Part shown: one piece after another, positions 63,916-64,000 of the stretch | Position numbering within the stretch: position 1 is the stretch's first letter | How the letters are laid out: every line of letters begins with the position of its first letter | Assembly: GCF_001672775.1 (NCBI RefSeq) | Contig: NZ_LZKJ01000116.1 | Location: 87,328 to 151,327 of the forward strand | DNA: 64,000 bases | Source of the DNA: Mycobacterium kyorinense | GTDB taxonomy: Bacteria; Actinomycetota; Actinomycetes; Mycobacteriales; Mycobacteriaceae | Reading direction: 5' to 3' | The notes under the pieces: model-generated | Databases searched by the model: none | What the model was told of the DNA's origin: nothing | Seen by the model: the letters and a program-made list of their open reading frames with translations, nothing else | Position numbers and translations under genes: made by a program

Positions 63916-64000
63916 CCGCGAGCGTGTTGCTCCTATGTCAAGCGGCCGCGTGTCGTGGTGGTTGAAGGTTGGTTTGGTGGTCGGTGCGTAAGCGTTGAAC
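63916..64000. other. Window end: half palindrome and unassigned sequence
   Basis: CGAGCGTG at 63919-63926 matches the left end of the palindrome family, but the matching right end is not found 57 bases later. On the minus strand TTGACATAGGAG (63939-63928) looks promoter- or ribosome-binding-like and would belong to something beyond the window. No gene can be assigned in these 85 bases. Confidence 0.4.

Overview
The window is a high-GC, gene-dense chromosome segment from a Mycobacterium. The assignment rests on a complete mce1 locus, both MmpL3 and MmpL11, SigG, the metallothionein MymT with its copper repressor RicR, and Zmp1, in an order that follows the M. tuberculosis interval Rv0162c to Rv0216 as I remember it. 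Several genes of that interval are missing or replaced and others are added. I therefore read it as a nontuberculous mycobacterium, species undetermined. No tRNA, rRNA or CRISPR array is visible. No gap without a gene exceeds 300 bases.

Layout, left part (1-17.3 kb): a truncated zinc alcohol dehydrogenase, a hotdog thioesterase, TB18.5, then the regulator mce1R divergent from the mce1 operon. The operon runs fadD5, yrbE1A, yrbE1B, mce1A, B, C, D, lprK (mce1E), mce1F and four mce-associated genes (mam1A-D), almost all with start/stop overlaps. It encodes an acyl-CoA synthetase, the two permease subunits, six MCE substrate-binding proteins and accessory membrane proteins of a fatty-acid/mycolic-acid importer. 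OmamA and OmamB, orphan accessory proteins of the same importer, lie at 38.9-40.2 kb.

Middle part (17.3-40.3 kb): a YoaK-type membrane protein, LprO, a DUF3533 membrane protein, a GlsB-like protein, a pirin, an NDMA-type alcohol dehydrogenase, a FabG3-like SDR, a Vsr/DUF559-like nuclease bracketed by palindromic repeats, sigG divergent from the monoacylglycerol lipase, two conserved genes, bglS, mymT, an O-methyltransferase, a nitronate monooxygenase-like protein, ilvD, ricR, an MFS transporter, an L,D-transpeptidase, zmp1 and omamAB. Two RicR operators (TACCC-N5-GGGTA) tie mymT and ricR into one copper response.

Right part (40.3-64 kb): a CoA-binding protein, an HTH protein and mmpL11 in one operon, divergent from the Rv0203-type heme carrier; a YbhN-type membrane protein; an AI-2E-family permease; mmpL3; an NYN-domain gene with trmB; a pair of degenerate GTPase-like proteins; pckA; then an acyl-CoA catabolism group (fadD4, an enoyl-CoA hydratase, fadE3, a MaoC-like protein, a CoA-transferase and an amidohydrolase).

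The most unusual structure is a family of 57-58 bp intergenic palindromes with CGARNGTG...CACNYTCG ends. Six full copies and two half copies are present, and two of the full copies bracket the nuclease gene. A 57-bp in-frame tandem repeat in mam1A, a leaderless fadD4 promoter with a 16-bp palindrome in its spacer, and a His-to-Tyr change at a heme-ligand position of the Rv0203 homologue are also worth checking.
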